Assembly (NCBI GenBank): GCA_030681795.1
Contig: JAUXRG010000034.1
Span: 1 to 42,603, forward strand
DNA length: 42,603 nt
Origin: Rubrivivax sp.
GTDB taxonomy: Bacteria; Pseudomonadota; Gammaproteobacteria; Burkholderiales; Burkholderiaceae_C
Direction of reading: 5' to 3'
Shown here: positions 9,793 to 18,625 of the stretch, one piece after another
Position numbering within the stretch: position 1 is the first letter of the stretch
How the letters are laid out: every line of letters begins with the position of its first letter
Made by a program: the position numbers and the translations under genes
Notes under the pieces: generated by a model
The model's input: only the letters and a program-made list of their open reading frames with translations
Database searches by the model: none
Told to the model about the DNA's origin: nothing

Positions 9793-12700
9793 GTGCAGCC
9801 CCCTCGCAGCGCCATCCTGGCGCACCCCATCCCGCCGATCACCTACCCCGAGTCACTGCCGGTCTCCGCGCGGCGTGAGGAGATCGCGCGCGCCATCGCG
9901 GCGCACCCCGTCGTCATCGTTTGCGGCGAGACAGGCTCGGGCAAGACCACGCAGCTGCCCAAGATCCTGCTCGAACTCGGGCGCGGCCTGGGGAACTGGG
10001 GCAGGGGCGGCCGCGGACTCATCGGCCACACGCAGCCGCGGCGCATCGCCGCCAGCAGCGTGGCCAAGCGCATCGCGCAGGAGTTGAACTCACCGCTGGG
10101 CGAGGTGGTCGGCTACAAGGTGCGCTTCCAGGACCGGCTGCAGCCCGGTGCCAGCGTCAAGCTCATGACTGACGGCATCCTGCTGGCCGAGACCGAGCGC
10201 GACCCGCTGCTCAGCGCCTACGACACCTTGATCATCGACGAGGCGCACGAGCGCAGCCTGAATATCGACTTCCTGCTCGGCTACCTGCGGCAGTTGCTGC
10301 CGCGGCGGCCGGACCTGAAGGTCATCGTCACTTCGGCGACCATCGATGCCGAGCGCTTTGCGCAGCATTTCGCTTCCAGCGCCGGGCCGGCGCCGGTGAT
10401 CACGGTCTCCGGCCGGCTGTTCCCCGTGGAGCAACGCTGGCGGCCGTTCGAGGAAAAGCGCGATTTCGATCTCGACGACGCGATTGCCGACGCCGTGGAC
10501 GAGTTGTGGCGGGAAGGCGCGGGCGACATCCTGGTCTTCCTGCCCGGCGAGCGCGAGATCCGCGAGACCGCCGACCACCTGCGCCGCCACCTGCTTGCGC
10601 ATGCGAATTCGACTCGGGTGGGTGGCCCGCCGCCCGAGATCCTGCCCTTGTTCGCGCGCCTGAGCCAGCCCGAGCAGGACCGCGTCTTCGAAGTGGGCAA
10701 CGGGCGGCGCATCGTGCTGGCCACCAACGTGGCCGAGACCTCGCTCACGGTGCCGGGCATCCGCTACGTCATCGACACCGGGCTGGCTCGCGTCAAGCGC
10801 TACAGCTGGCGCAGCAAGGTCGAGCAGTTACAGATCGAGCCCGTGAGTCAGGCCGCGGCGCAGCAGCGCGCCGGGCGTTGCGGGCGCGTGGCCGACGGCA
10901 TCTGCATTCGCCTGTACAGCGAGGTGGAGTTCGCCGGCCGCGCCCGCTTCACCGACCCCGAGATCCTGCGCAGCTCGCTGGCCGGGGTGATCCTGCGCAT
11001 GAAGGCGCTGCACCTGGGCCACGTCGTCGACTTTCCCTTCATCGAGCCGCCGCCGAGCAAGGCCATCGCCGACGGCTACGCGCTGCTCGCCGAACTGGGT
11101 GCGGTGGACGACGACAACGAGCTCACGCCCATCGGCCGCGAGCTCTCGCGCCTGCCGCTGGACCCGCGCGTGGGCCGGATGATCCTGGAGGCGCGCCACC
11201 GCGAGGCGCTGAGCGAGGTGCTGATCATCGCCGCCGCGCTCAGCGGGCAGGACGTGCGCGACCGCCCGCAGGACAAGGCGCAGGCGGCCGACGAAAAACA
11301 AAAGGCCTTCGACGACGAGAAGTCGGAATTCACGGGCACGCTGAAACTGTGGAAGTGGATCGAGGATGGGCGCGGTCACTCCCCCTCACCCGCTCGGCGG
11401 GGGAGGATTGGGGAGGGGGTGTCCCATGACGCACACGTGAGTGGGGCCGCAGGCCCGACTCACAAGCTCACCCACCGGCAGCAGGAGCAGCGCCTGCGCG
11501 AGCACTTCATCAGCCCGCGCCGGGTGCGCGAGTGGCGCGACATCCACACCCAGCTGCACACGGTGGTGGCCGAGCATGGTTGGCGATTGAACACGCTGCC
11601 GGCCACCTACGAACAAGTGCATCTGTCGCTGCTCGCCGGGCTGCTCGGCAATATCGGCTGCAAGAGCGATGAAGACGAGTGGTACCTGGGCGCGCGCGGC
11701 ATCAAGTTCTGGCGCCACCCCGGCACCCACCTGAGCAAGAAGCCGGGGCGCTGGATCGTCGCAGCCGAGCTGGTCGAGACGACACGCCTGTTCGGTCGCG
11801 GCCTGGCCGCCATCGAGCCGCAATGGATCCCGCCGCTGGCCGGCCATCTGCTCAAGACGCAGCTGCTCGAGCCTCACTGGGAGAAGAAGGCCGCCGAAGT
11901 GGTGGCGCTGGAGCGCGCCACGCTGTACGGCCTGGTCGTCTACAACAACCGGCGCGTGAATTTCGGCCGCGTCGACCCGGCCGCGGCGCGCGAGATCTTC
12001 ATCCGCGAGGCCCTGGTGGGCGACGAGTGGGAGACCCCGCTGCCCTTCCTGGCCCACAACCGCAAGCTCGTCAAGCAGGTGCAGGAGCTCGAGCACAAGG
12101 CCAGGCGCCAGGACGTGCTGGTCGACGACGAGCTGATCCACGCCTTCTACGAGCAGCAACTGCCCAAGGACGTGTGCAGCGGCGCCACGCTGGAGCGCTG
12201 GTTTCGCGACGAGGTCCGCAAGGAAAAGGCGCGCCAGCCGCCGCTGCTCCAGCTCACGCGCGAGGAGCTGATGCGCCACGAGGCCGCGGGCATCACCACC
12301 GAGGCCTTCCCGCGCCAGGTGCGGCTGGGCGGCATCGACTGTGCCGCCGCCTACCTGCACGAACCCGGCGACGCCAAGGACGGCGTCACCGTGCAGGTGC
12401 CGCTGTATGCGCTCAACCAGGTGAACGAAGAACGCTGCGACTGGCTCGTGCCCGGCATGCTGCAGGCCAAGGTGCTGGCGCTGGTGAAGACGCTGCACCA
12501 GCGCCCGCGATCGCGCCTGGTGCCCTTGCCCGATTTCGCGGCCGGGTTCTGCGCGCTAGCGCCCTTCGCGCAGGGCAGCCTGCTCGAGGCATTGCTCAAG
12601 GCGGTGCGCGAACGCGCCCAGCTCGCGGTGCAGCGCAACGACTTCAAGCTGGAGCAGCTCAGCCCGCATCTGTTCATGAACTTCCGCGTGGTCGACGAGC

Positions 12701-13752
12701 ACGGCCGCCAGCTCGGCATGGGGCGCGACCTGGCGGGCCTGAAGGCCGAATTCGGCGGCCAGGCGCGCACCGCCTTCCAGGCGCTGGCGGTGCTCAAGGG
12801 CGCAGCCGCGCCTGGCCCCGCCGGCGCTGCCGCAGCCCAGGCGGCCGCGGCCCAGCCCGGCAAGCCTGGGGCACCCGTGCCGGAAGTGGCCGCGGCGCAG
12901 CCACCGGCGGCCTACACCAGCTGGGCTTTCGGCGAACTGCCCGAGTTGATGGAAGTGCGCCGCGGCGCGCAGGTGCTGATCGGCTTCCCGGCCCTCATCG
13001 ACCGCGGCACGCATGTGGAGATCGAGGTATTCGACGAGCCCGATCTCGCCGCCGCCCGCCACCGCGCCGGGCTGCGCCGGCTCGTCGCCTTGCAGCTGCG
13101 CGAGCCCTTGCGGTACCTGGAAAGGCACACCCCCGAAGTGCAGGCGATGGCCGGGGCGTATCTGGCGCTGGGCACGCTGGAGGAACTGCGCGGCCAGATC
13201 ATCGACCTGGCGCTGGATCGCGCCTTCCTGGCCGATCCCCTGCCGAACGACGAAGCCCGCTTCAAGGCCCGCATCGACGAGGGGCGCGCGCGCCTGAACC
13301 TCATCGCCCAGGAAGTGGCGCGCCAGGCCGCGCTGGTGCTGGCCGAGTTTGCCGCCGCGCAGCGCAAGCTCAAGGACAGCAAGCCGCCGCGCGAGGTGGC
13401 CGACGACGTGCAGGCCCAGCTCCAGCGCCTGGTGGCCAAGCGTTTCCTGCTGCAAACCCCCTGGCCCGTGCTGCAGCATCTGCCGCGCTACTTGCGCGCG
13501 GTGGTGCTGCGGCTGGACAAGCTGCGTGCCGACCCGGCGCGCGACGCCAGCCGGCTGGCCGAGTTGCGGCCGCTGGAGCAACGCTGGGTGCGCCGCGTGG
13601 CGGAGCTCAAGGGGGCACCGCATGCCCGGCTCGACGAATACCGCTGGCTGCTCGAGGAATTGCGAGTGAGCCTCTTCGCACAGGAGTTGCGCACGCCGCA
13701 GCCGGTGAGCCCCAAGCGCCTGGACAAGGCCTGGGCGCAACTGGAAGGTTGA
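9793..13752 (+). CDS. hrpA: ATP-dependent RNA helicase HrpA
   Basis: This 1319-residue DEAH-box helicase has Walker A GETGSGKTTQ (about 45-54), DEAH, SAT in VTSATIDAERF, and motif VI QQRAGRCGR. Then come the helicase-associated, OB-fold and DUF3418-type C-terminal regions typical of HrpA, which is about 1300 residues in E. coli. In E. coli HrpA resolves stalled ribosomes and processes mRNA. The start is a GTG. A GATAAT flanked by GGCGG/CCGCC lies ten bases upstream and could be a -10 box giving an almost leaderless message. A palindromic DNA element is inserted in frame near residues 529-560, and an Ala/Pro-rich linker lies near residues 1005-1035. Confidence 0.96.
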   Translation: MQPPRSAILAHPIPPITYPESLPVSARREEIARAIAAHPVVIVCGETGSGKTTQLPKILLELGRGLGNWGRGGRGLIGHTQPRRIAASSVAKRIAQELNSPLGEVVGYKVRFQDRLQPGASVKLMTDGILLAETERDPLLSAYDTLIIDEAHERSLNIDFLLGYLRQLLPRRPDLKVIVTSATIDAERFAQHFASSAGPAPVITVSGRLFPVEQRWRPFEEKRDFDLDDAIADAVDELWREGAGDILVFLPGEREIRETADHLRRHLLAHANSTRVGGPPPEILPLFARLSQPEQDRVFEVGNGRRIVLATNVAETSLTVPGIRYVIDTGLARVKRYSWRSKVEQLQIEPVSQAAAQQRAGRCGRVADGICIRLYSEVEFAGRARFTDPEILRSSLAGVILRMKALHLGHVVDFPFIEPPPSKAIADGYALLAELGAVDDDNELTPIGRELSRLPLDPRVGRMILEARHREALSEVLIIAAALSGQDVRDRPQDKAQAADEKQKAFDDEKSEFTGTLKLWKWIEDGRGHSPSPARRGRIGEGVSHDAHVSGAAGPTHKLTHRQQEQRLREHFISPRRVREWRDIHTQLHTVVAEHGWRLNTLPATYEQVHLSLLAGLLGNIGCKSDEDEWYLGARGIKFWRHPGTHLSKKPGRWIVAAELVETTRLFGRGLAAIEPQWIPPLAGHLLKTQLLEPHWEKKAAEVVALERATLYGLVVYNNRRVNFGRVDPAAAREIFIREALVGDEWETPLPFLAHNRKLVKQVQELEHKARRQDVLVDDELIHAFYEQQLPKDVCSGATLERWFRDEVRKEKARQPPLLQLTREELMRHEAAGITTEAFPRQVRLGGIDCAAAYLHEPGDAKDGVTVQVPLYALNQVNEERCDWLVPGMLQAKVLALVKTLHQRPRSRLVPLPDFAAGFCALAPFAQGSLLEALLKAVRERAQLAVQRNDFKLEQLSPHLFMNFRVVDEHGRQLGMGRDLAGLKAEFGGQARTAFQALAVLKGAAAPGPAGAAAAQAAAAQPGKPGAPVPEVAAAQPPAAYTSWAFGELPELMEVRRGAQVLIGFPALIDRGTHVEIEVFDEPDLAAARHRAGLRRLVALQLREPLRYLERHTPEVQAMAGAYLALGTLEELRGQIIDLALDRAFLADPLPNDEARFKARIDEGRARLNLIAQEVARQAALVLAEFAAAQRKLKDSKPPREVADDVQAQLQRLVAKRFLLQTPWPVLQHLPRYLRAVVLRLDKLRADPARDASRLAELRPLEQRWVRRVAELKGAPHARLDEYRWLLEELRVSLFAQELRTPQPVSPKRLDKAWAQLEG
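11378..11468 (+). repeat. Palindromic (REP-like) element inside the hrpA reading frame
   Basis: Within hrpA the DNA changes to intergenic-style repeat sequence. A C-rich then G-rich palindrome at 11378-11421 (CTCCCC ... CCGC-tcg-GCGG ... GGGGAG) is followed by a second hairpin at 11439-11464 (GTGAGT ... GGCC-gca-GGCC ... ACTCAC). The frame stays open and encodes about 30 Ser/Arg/Gly-rich residues between the conserved KLWKWIED and HRQQEQRLREHF blocks. REP-like palindromes of this composition are normally found between genes. Confidence 0.7.
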
Positions 13753-13907
13753 AAGGCCGCCGGGTCAGGGTGTTCACCCGTCGATGAGGTGACCACAGCA
13801 GCCTGGGCATCCCTAGAATCGCGGCTCCCGAGCCGGGCCGCCAGTCCGGATGGACCGGGTCGCCAGCGGGTCGGCTGGCCGCCGCGACGTGTCATGGAGA
13901 TGTCCTC

Positions 13908-14537
13908 GTGCGCATGTGCCGTTGTCTGACTGCGTCGCTGGCTGTGCTGCTCGCCGGCTCGGCCTGGGCGCAGGCAGCCCCGCCAGGCGCGGCGGCCTCG
14001 GCCGCCATGGATCGTGCCCGTCGCATTGCCGACAACCCGATGCGCGTCATTCTCGAGGCGGGAAAAGCGCCCCGCAAGGCCATCGAAGCAGAGCCGGCGG
14101 CGGGTGCGGACGCCGCTGGCGTGCGGCGCGCTCCCGCGAAGACCGAGGCCACCCTCAGCGCAGGCCGCCTGGGCGCTGCACCTGCCATTGCGATGGTGCC
14201 GGCCTTGGAGGCCGACACCGCTGCCGCGCCTGCCATCCCCCTGCCCCAAACGACCGCCCTGCGGGTCGAGCCCGCCGCCGAGCCGGTGCGCCCGAAGCTC
14301 GTCACCATGGTCGAGCCGCAGGTCCCGCAGCGCGTGCTCCAGGAGATCCGCGGCACGGTCGAGGTCCTGGCCGACCTGACGATCCGACCCGACGGCACGG
14401 TCTCGCAAGTGGTGCTGGTCCCACCCGCGCACCGCCTGCTGCAGCGCTACGTGGAGGCGGCGCTGGAGCAGTGGCGTTTCGAGCCGCTGGCCGCGCAACG
14501 CGTGCACCGCGTGCAACTCGTCTTCAGCGATCGCTGA
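13908..14537 (+). CDS. Secreted protein with TonB C-terminal domain
   Basis: This 209-residue protein has an N-terminal signal sequence ending near AWAQA (about residue 23). A Pro/Ala-rich stretch follows to about residue 120. The last ~80 residues match the TonB C-terminal fold (PQRVLQEIRGTVEVLADLTI, GTVSQVVLVPP, ALEQWRFEPL). TonB domains pass energy from the inner membrane to outer-membrane receptors. Here the signal looks cleavable, no ExbB/ExbD lies nearby, and the protein may be periplasmic rather than a true energy transducer. GGAGA precedes the GTG start by seven bases; an ATG two codons on is an alternative. A TAGAAT at 13813-13818 may be its -10 box. Confidence 0.8.
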   Translation: MRMCRCLTASLAVLLAGSAWAQAAPPGAAASAAMDRARRIADNPMRVILEAGKAPRKAIEAEPAAGADAAGVRRAPAKTEATLSAGRLGAAPAIAMVPALEADTAAAPAIPLPQTTALRVEPAAEPVRPKLVTMVEPQVPQRVLQEIRGTVEVLADLTIRPDGTVSQVVLVPPAHRLLQRYVEAALEQWRFEPLAAQRVHRVQLVFSDR

Positions 14538-14569
14538 AGCGGCCACGGCGCCGGGCGCCGAGCGGGTGC

Positions 14570-15283
14570 TCAGGCCTGCAGCACGCGCAGCGCGCGGTCC
14601 ATCCCGCCACGGGTGATGGACACCATGGCCTGCTCGCGCACGGCAGGCTTGGGATGGAAGGCGATCGACAGGCCGGCCACCGACATCATCGGCAGGTCAT
14701 TCGCGCCGTCGCCCACGGCGATGGTCTGCGCCGGCTTGATGCCCATGAGCTCGGCCACTTCGAGCAGCACGCGCTTCTTCTCGGCCCCGTCGACGATCTC
14801 GCCCCAGGGCCGCGGCACGAGTTGCCCGGTAAGGCGCCCGCCCACCAGTTCGAGCATGTTGGCGCGCGCGAAATCGAGCTGCAGGCGCTGGCGGATGCGC
14901 TCGCTGAAGAAAGTGAAGCCGCCGGAGACCAGCAAGGTCTTCAGCCCTGCGGCGCGGCACGCGGCGACGAAGACCTCGACACCGGGATTCAGATGCAGGT
15001 GCTGCGAATACACCGTCTCCAGCGCCGACACCGGCACGCCGCGCAACAGCGCCAGGCGCAGCCGCAGGCTTTTCTGGTAGTCGGCAATCTCGCCGCGCAT
15101 GGCAGCTTCGGTGATCGCCGCCACTTCGGCCTTGCGGCCGGCGGCCTGGGCGATCTCGTCGATGCACTCGATGCTGATCAGCGTGGAGTCCATGTCGAAG
15201 GCCACGAGCTTGAAATCCGCCAGGCGCAGCGGCGGCGTGAAGCCGCGCACGTAGAGGCCGGGTTCGATTTCGCGGGCGGTCAT
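14570..15283 (-). CDS. serB: Phosphoserine phosphatase SerB
   Basis: This 237-residue HAD-family enzyme performs the last step of serine synthesis, removing phosphate from L-phosphoserine. The catalytic DMDST motif is at 30-34 (Asp30 nucleophile, Asp32 acid). Motif II lies in LLVSGGFTFF and motif III/IV in AVGDGANDLPMM. The regulatory ACT domain of longer SerB proteins is absent. The ATG at 15281-15283 begins seven bases after the stop of the upstream methyltransferase gene, so serB appears to be the last gene of the same transcription unit. From memory of other Burkholderiales, serB normally follows mfd directly. Confidence 0.96.
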   Translation of the reverse strand: MTAREIEPGLYVRGFTPPLRLADFKLVAFDMDSTLISIECIDEIAQAAGRKAEVAAITEAAMRGEIADYQKSLRLRLALLRGVPVSALETVYSQHLHLNPGVEVFVAACRAAGLKTLLVSGGFTFFSERIRQRLQLDFARANMLELVGGRLTGQLVPRPWGEIVDGAEKKRVLLEVAELMGIKPAQTIAVGDGANDLPMMSVAGLSIAFHPKPAVREQAMVSITRGGMDRALRVLQA

Positions 15284-15290
15284 GGCGGGT

Positions 15291-17612
15291 TCAGCCGACG
15301 CTCACCGGCACCAGCGTCATGGTGTCGTTGCCGAAGATGTCGATCACCTTCACCGCCACCGTGTAGCGGCCCGGCCGCGCATAAGTGTGCGGCGCGCTCG
15401 TCAGCTCCAGCGCGCGGTCTTGCCGGGTGCGGAAGCTCTGCCACTCGTTTTCGAAGATATAGCCGCCGGTCCACCAGTCTTCCCATTCCACAAGTTCGCC
15501 TTGCGACGGCTCGACCAGGTTGGCTTGCAGGCCCAAGCTCCGCGGGCGTTTGACGATCTCCTTGCGCGAGCCGTAGTCGAAATCCACCGCCCAATAGTCC
15601 ACCCAGTCGGTCCAGGCTTTGGTGAGCTTGTCGCGGCTGACCACGCCGGCCTTGCTCTTGCTCAACCGGTAGAGCTGGCCGCCGTCGCACACCACCTGGC
15701 TCTTGCCTTCGCGCAGCGCGGCGATCACGGCGTCCATCGCGCCCTGGGTGTAGTAGACCGAGAAGTCGATCAGCGCCATGGCCACCGAGTGCTTGTCCTT
15801 CTTGTCGTAGCGCGGCGTGGCTTCGATGAAGGCCATGTCGTGAAACACCACCTGGCCGCGCTCGACGGCGCGCTTGTCGAAGACCTCGGGCGGGATCTGC
15901 TTCGGTGTGAGTTCGATACCCTTGGCGCGCGCTTCTTCGAGCACCGCGGGGAAGAGTCCCATCTCGAATTCGAAGGCCAGAAGATCGACACGAGAGGCGC
16001 CGCGCTTGCGGCATTCGGTGATGGTTTCTTCGACGAACAACCGGCCCACCGGCAGGTTGATCGGGCCGATGACGACGAGGCGGCCGTTGAATGCGCCGTG
16101 GAAGAAGCTGGCGGCGGCCTCGGGCAAGGGCTGCGCCTTGTAGGCGCGCAGGATGAGTTCACGGAACTCGCGCTCCTTCTGCGCCAGCGCGGCTTCCTTC
16201 TGCGCCGCCGTGAGCCGGCCGCCGATGTGCAGGTAGGCCTGGCGCTCGTAGCGGCCGAGGTTGAGCACCTCGAAGGCGCGGAAGGTCTTGCCCTCTTTCT
16301 GCTGCTGGCGCTGCACGCCGATGAGCCGCTTGCGCGTGGTGTGGATGCCGAATTTGCCCAGGTCGGTGGCGATCCACTTGCGGCCCAGCTTCTCGGCCAC
16401 CGCGGCGGTGGTGCCGCTGCCTACGAAGAAGTCGGCGACCAAGTCGCCTTCGTTGCTGCTGGCTTTGATGATGCGTTCGAGGAGGGCTTCGGGCTTCTGG
16501 GTGGCATAACCGGTCAGTTCCTGCGACTGGTTGTGAATCTTGCTGATGTCGGTCCAAAGGTCTTGCGGCGGGACGCCTTCATATTCGCTCTCGTATCTCT
16601 TGAGGCGTGGAACACCGCCAACCTTCTTCGGCCAATGCAAGCGGCCCTCGGCATCGTGGCGCATCAGGGTCTCAAGCGGGCAGCGCCAGAGTGTGTTTGC
16701 CCCCTTGTACTCGTACTTGTAGCCGCCGCCAGATAGACCGCCAGCTGACAAGCTAAGCCGTTGGTAACGCTCACCGCGCACGGGATCGAACTGATCGAAG
16801 AATGTCTCAACATAGTCGCGATCCGGCGGCTGCAGAACTTGATTCCAGAGCCGACGCTCGGACTTGCCGTAGAACAGTACGACGTCGTGAATGATTCCGA
16901 AACGGTTGGAGTCGCTATGTCCGAATGATCTTCGCCAGACGATCTCGTTCGCAAAGTTCGAGCCGCCGAATACCTCGTCAGCAACACCTCGAACGAGATG
17001 GCTTACGCCCGGTCCCATGTGCACATAAATCGACCCATCCTCCGCCAGCAAATCCCGCATCAGGATCAGCCGCTCGTAGATCATCGCGATGAACGAATCG
17101 GCCCCGCGCCCCCAGGTGTCGCGGTAGGCGATCTGCTCCAGGATATTGGGTTCCTTGTGAAAGGTCTCGCCGCCGATCTCGATATCCATCGAGAAATCGG
17201 CGCCCACGTCGAACGGCGGGTCGATGTAGATCAGCTTCAGGCCGCCGGCTTGCTCGATCTGCTCGCGCAGCGGGCCGCTCTTCAGCGAACTCAGGATCAG
17301 CTTGTTGTCGCCCCAGATCAGCTTGTTGGTCCAGCCCTTGGTCTGCCGGCCGCGCGCGTCGAACAGGTCGCGCTGCGGTGAAGCCGGCGCCTCGGGCCGC
17401 GGCTCGTCCACATGCTCCAGCGTCTGGAACGGCAACACCGTGGTGCAGACATCGCGCGTCTTGCCGTTCCACACCAGCTCGACCTCGCGCTTGTCCTCGA
17501 AGAGGAGGAAGCGGTATTTCTCGGGCAGCGGCTTGCCGGCCTGGATGAGCGCAATCAGGTCGCGCTTTTCGGCGTCGGTGAGCTCGTAGCCCTTGCTCTG
17601 CGGGCCGCTCAT
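15291..17612 (-). CDS. mod: Type III-like adenine-specific DNA methyltransferase (Mod)
   Basis: The protein has 773 residues from the ATG at 17610-17612, which overlaps the ParA stop (ATGA). The catalytic motif DPPF (131-134) precedes the S-adenosylmethionine motif FVGSG (396-400), the order of beta-class N6-adenine methyltransferases such as type III Mod. The ~200-370 region between them should hold the target-recognition domain; its DNA (16500-17015) is clearly poorer in G+C than its flanks. The last ~45 residues (PHTYARPGRYTVAVKVIDIF) resemble a PKD-type beta-sandwich strand pattern, which is unexpected in a cytoplasmic methylase. Its likely job is to mark self DNA and give the Res subunit its specificity. 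It is the last gene of the cassette, just ahead of serB. Confidence 0.9.
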   Translation of the reverse strand: MSGPQSKGYELTDAEKRDLIALIQAGKPLPEKYRFLLFEDKREVELVWNGKTRDVCTTVLPFQTLEHVDEPRPEAPASPQRDLFDARGRQTKGWTNKLIWGDNKLILSSLKSGPLREQIEQAGGLKLIYIDPPFDVGADFSMDIEIGGETFHKEPNILEQIAYRDTWGRGADSFIAMIYERLILMRDLLAEDGSIYVHMGPGVSHLVRGVADEVFGGSNFANEIVWRRSFGHSDSNRFGIIHDVVLFYGKSERRLWNQVLQPPDRDYVETFFDQFDPVRGERYQRLSLSAGGLSGGGYKYEYKGANTLWRCPLETLMRHDAEGRLHWPKKVGGVPRLKRYESEYEGVPPQDLWTDISKIHNQSQELTGYATQKPEALLERIIKASSNEGDLVADFFVGSGTTAAVAEKLGRKWIATDLGKFGIHTTRKRLIGVQRQQQKEGKTFRAFEVLNLGRYERQAYLHIGGRLTAAQKEAALAQKEREFRELILRAYKAQPLPEAAASFFHGAFNGRLVVIGPINLPVGRLFVEETITECRKRGASRVDLLAFEFEMGLFPAVLEEARAKGIELTPKQIPPEVFDKRAVERGQVVFHDMAFIEATPRYDKKDKHSVAMALIDFSVYYTQGAMDAVIAALREGKSQVVCDGGQLYRLSKSKAGVVSRDKLTKAWTDWVDYWAVDFDYGSRKEIVKRPRSLGLQANLVEPSQGELVEWEDWWTGGYIFENEWQSFRTRQDRALELTSAPHTYARPGRYTVAVKVIDIFGNDTMTLVPVSVG

Positions 17613-18625
17613 TCGGCCACTGCTTCCGTGGCCAGGTTCGTGCGCTCGAGGATGGAAACAGCCAGCGCCTTGAAGTCGCTCCATGCGTCTTTCACGGCCG
17701 CCGCGTGGCTGCCGATGGCGCCGTCGGCCGACGCCAGTTGAAAGATCGGCTTGCGCGCCTCCTGCGCCATGGGCATGAGGCTGCGGTAGTGCTTCAGGCG
17801 CGCCAGGCAGTGTGCGTCGGTGGGTGCCAGCAACGCCGAAGGCGCTTCGCCGAGGATGCTCTCGCGGTAGGTGGCAGGGATGCGGTCCACCCACTTCTTG
17901 TAGGCGCGCACCGGCCGCGAGAGGCGGTCGGCGTGCTGCATGACGATGTAGCCCTCGGGCTGCATGGCACCCCTGGGCAAGTCGAATTCGGGCGTCGGCC
18001 AGTTGTCCAGGCGCTTGGCCCAGTCGGCACGCCAGGCACGCAAGGTAGGCCCCAGGTTGCGTAGCCCCTGCAACGAGAACAGGTCGGCGGCCAGCGGGAT
18101 GATGACGTGGTCAGATGCGATGAGCGCCGAGCGGTTGATGGCGCCCAGGTTGGGGCCCACGTCGGCCAGGATGACATCGGCGTCGTGTTGCGCAGCCGCC
18201 TTTTGCGCCAGCAGCCAAAAGGCCGAGAGCACGCGGAAGGGCTTGTACAGATCGCTGGAGCCCATGGCCGCATGCCACTGGTACGAGAGCTGGTCTTCGA
18301 AGCCTGCCAGGCCCAGGTCGCCCGGCACCAAGTGCAGGCGCGGGTTGATGCGCTGCGTTTGCGGATCGAGGATGTCGCCCACGCGCGTGAGCGGGCGCAG
18401 GCATTGATACACCGTGCCCCGGCGCTCGCCAGTGGCATCCACATCCCACAGCACTTCCAGGTCATCCTCGGACAGGAAGGCTGAAGTGAGGTTGGCCTGC
18501 GGGTCGAGGTCGATGGCCACCACGCGCTTGCCCAACTCGGAAAACATCCATGCCAGGTGATAGACGAGCGAGGTCTTGCCGACGCCACCTTTGTTGTTGA
18601 AGAACGTGATGACCGGGACGCTCAT
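17609..18625 (-). CDS. ParA-like (MinD/SIMIBI) ATPase within restriction cassette
   Basis: This 338-residue protein has the deviant Walker A motif KGGVGKT (12-18), with the two lysines typical of ParA/MinD proteins. It also has the A' block AIDLDPQANLT (37-47) and a Walker B-like stretch ILADVGPNLG (about 154-163). ParA proteins dimerise on ATP, often bind DNA non-specifically, and position cargo. No ParB, no centromere-like repeats and no replication gene are nearby, so plasmid partitioning is unlikely. A DNA-tracking, assembly or switching role with Mod and Res is inference. The stop overlaps the mod start, pointing to coupled synthesis with Mod. The start ATG lies immediately downstream of a cluster of palindromes. 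Confidence 0.9.
   Translation of the reverse strand: MSVPVITFFNNKGGVGKTSLVYHLAWMFSELGKRVVAIDLDPQANLTSAFLSEDDLEVLWDVDATGERRGTVYQCLRPLTRVGDILDPQTQRINPRLHLVPGDLGLAGFEDQLSYQWHAAMGSSDLYKPFRVLSAFWLLAQKAAAQHDADVILADVGPNLGAINRSALIASDHVIIPLAADLFSLQGLRNLGPTLRAWRADWAKRLDNWPTPEFDLPRGAMQPEGYIVMQHADRLSRPVRAYKKWVDRIPATYRESILGEAPSALLAPTDAHCLARLKHYRSLMPMAQEARKPIFQLASADGAIGSHAAAVKDAWSDFKALAVSILERTNLATEAVAE

Noticed and set aside
14538..14569. Terminator between the TonB-domain gene and serB
   Set aside because: The GGCGCCGGGCGCC palindrome is short and has no T run on either strand, so it was not listed.
17613..17894. N-terminal extension of Mod to 867 residues
   Set aside because: The extra residues are an out-of-frame reading of the parA 3' end, while the ATG at 17612 overlaps the parA stop in the common ATGA manner and begins a sensible protein.
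17609..18625. A plasmid or chromosome partition locus
   Set aside because: Only ParA is present; no ParB, parS-like repeats or replication genes are seen, and the gene is embedded between restriction genes.
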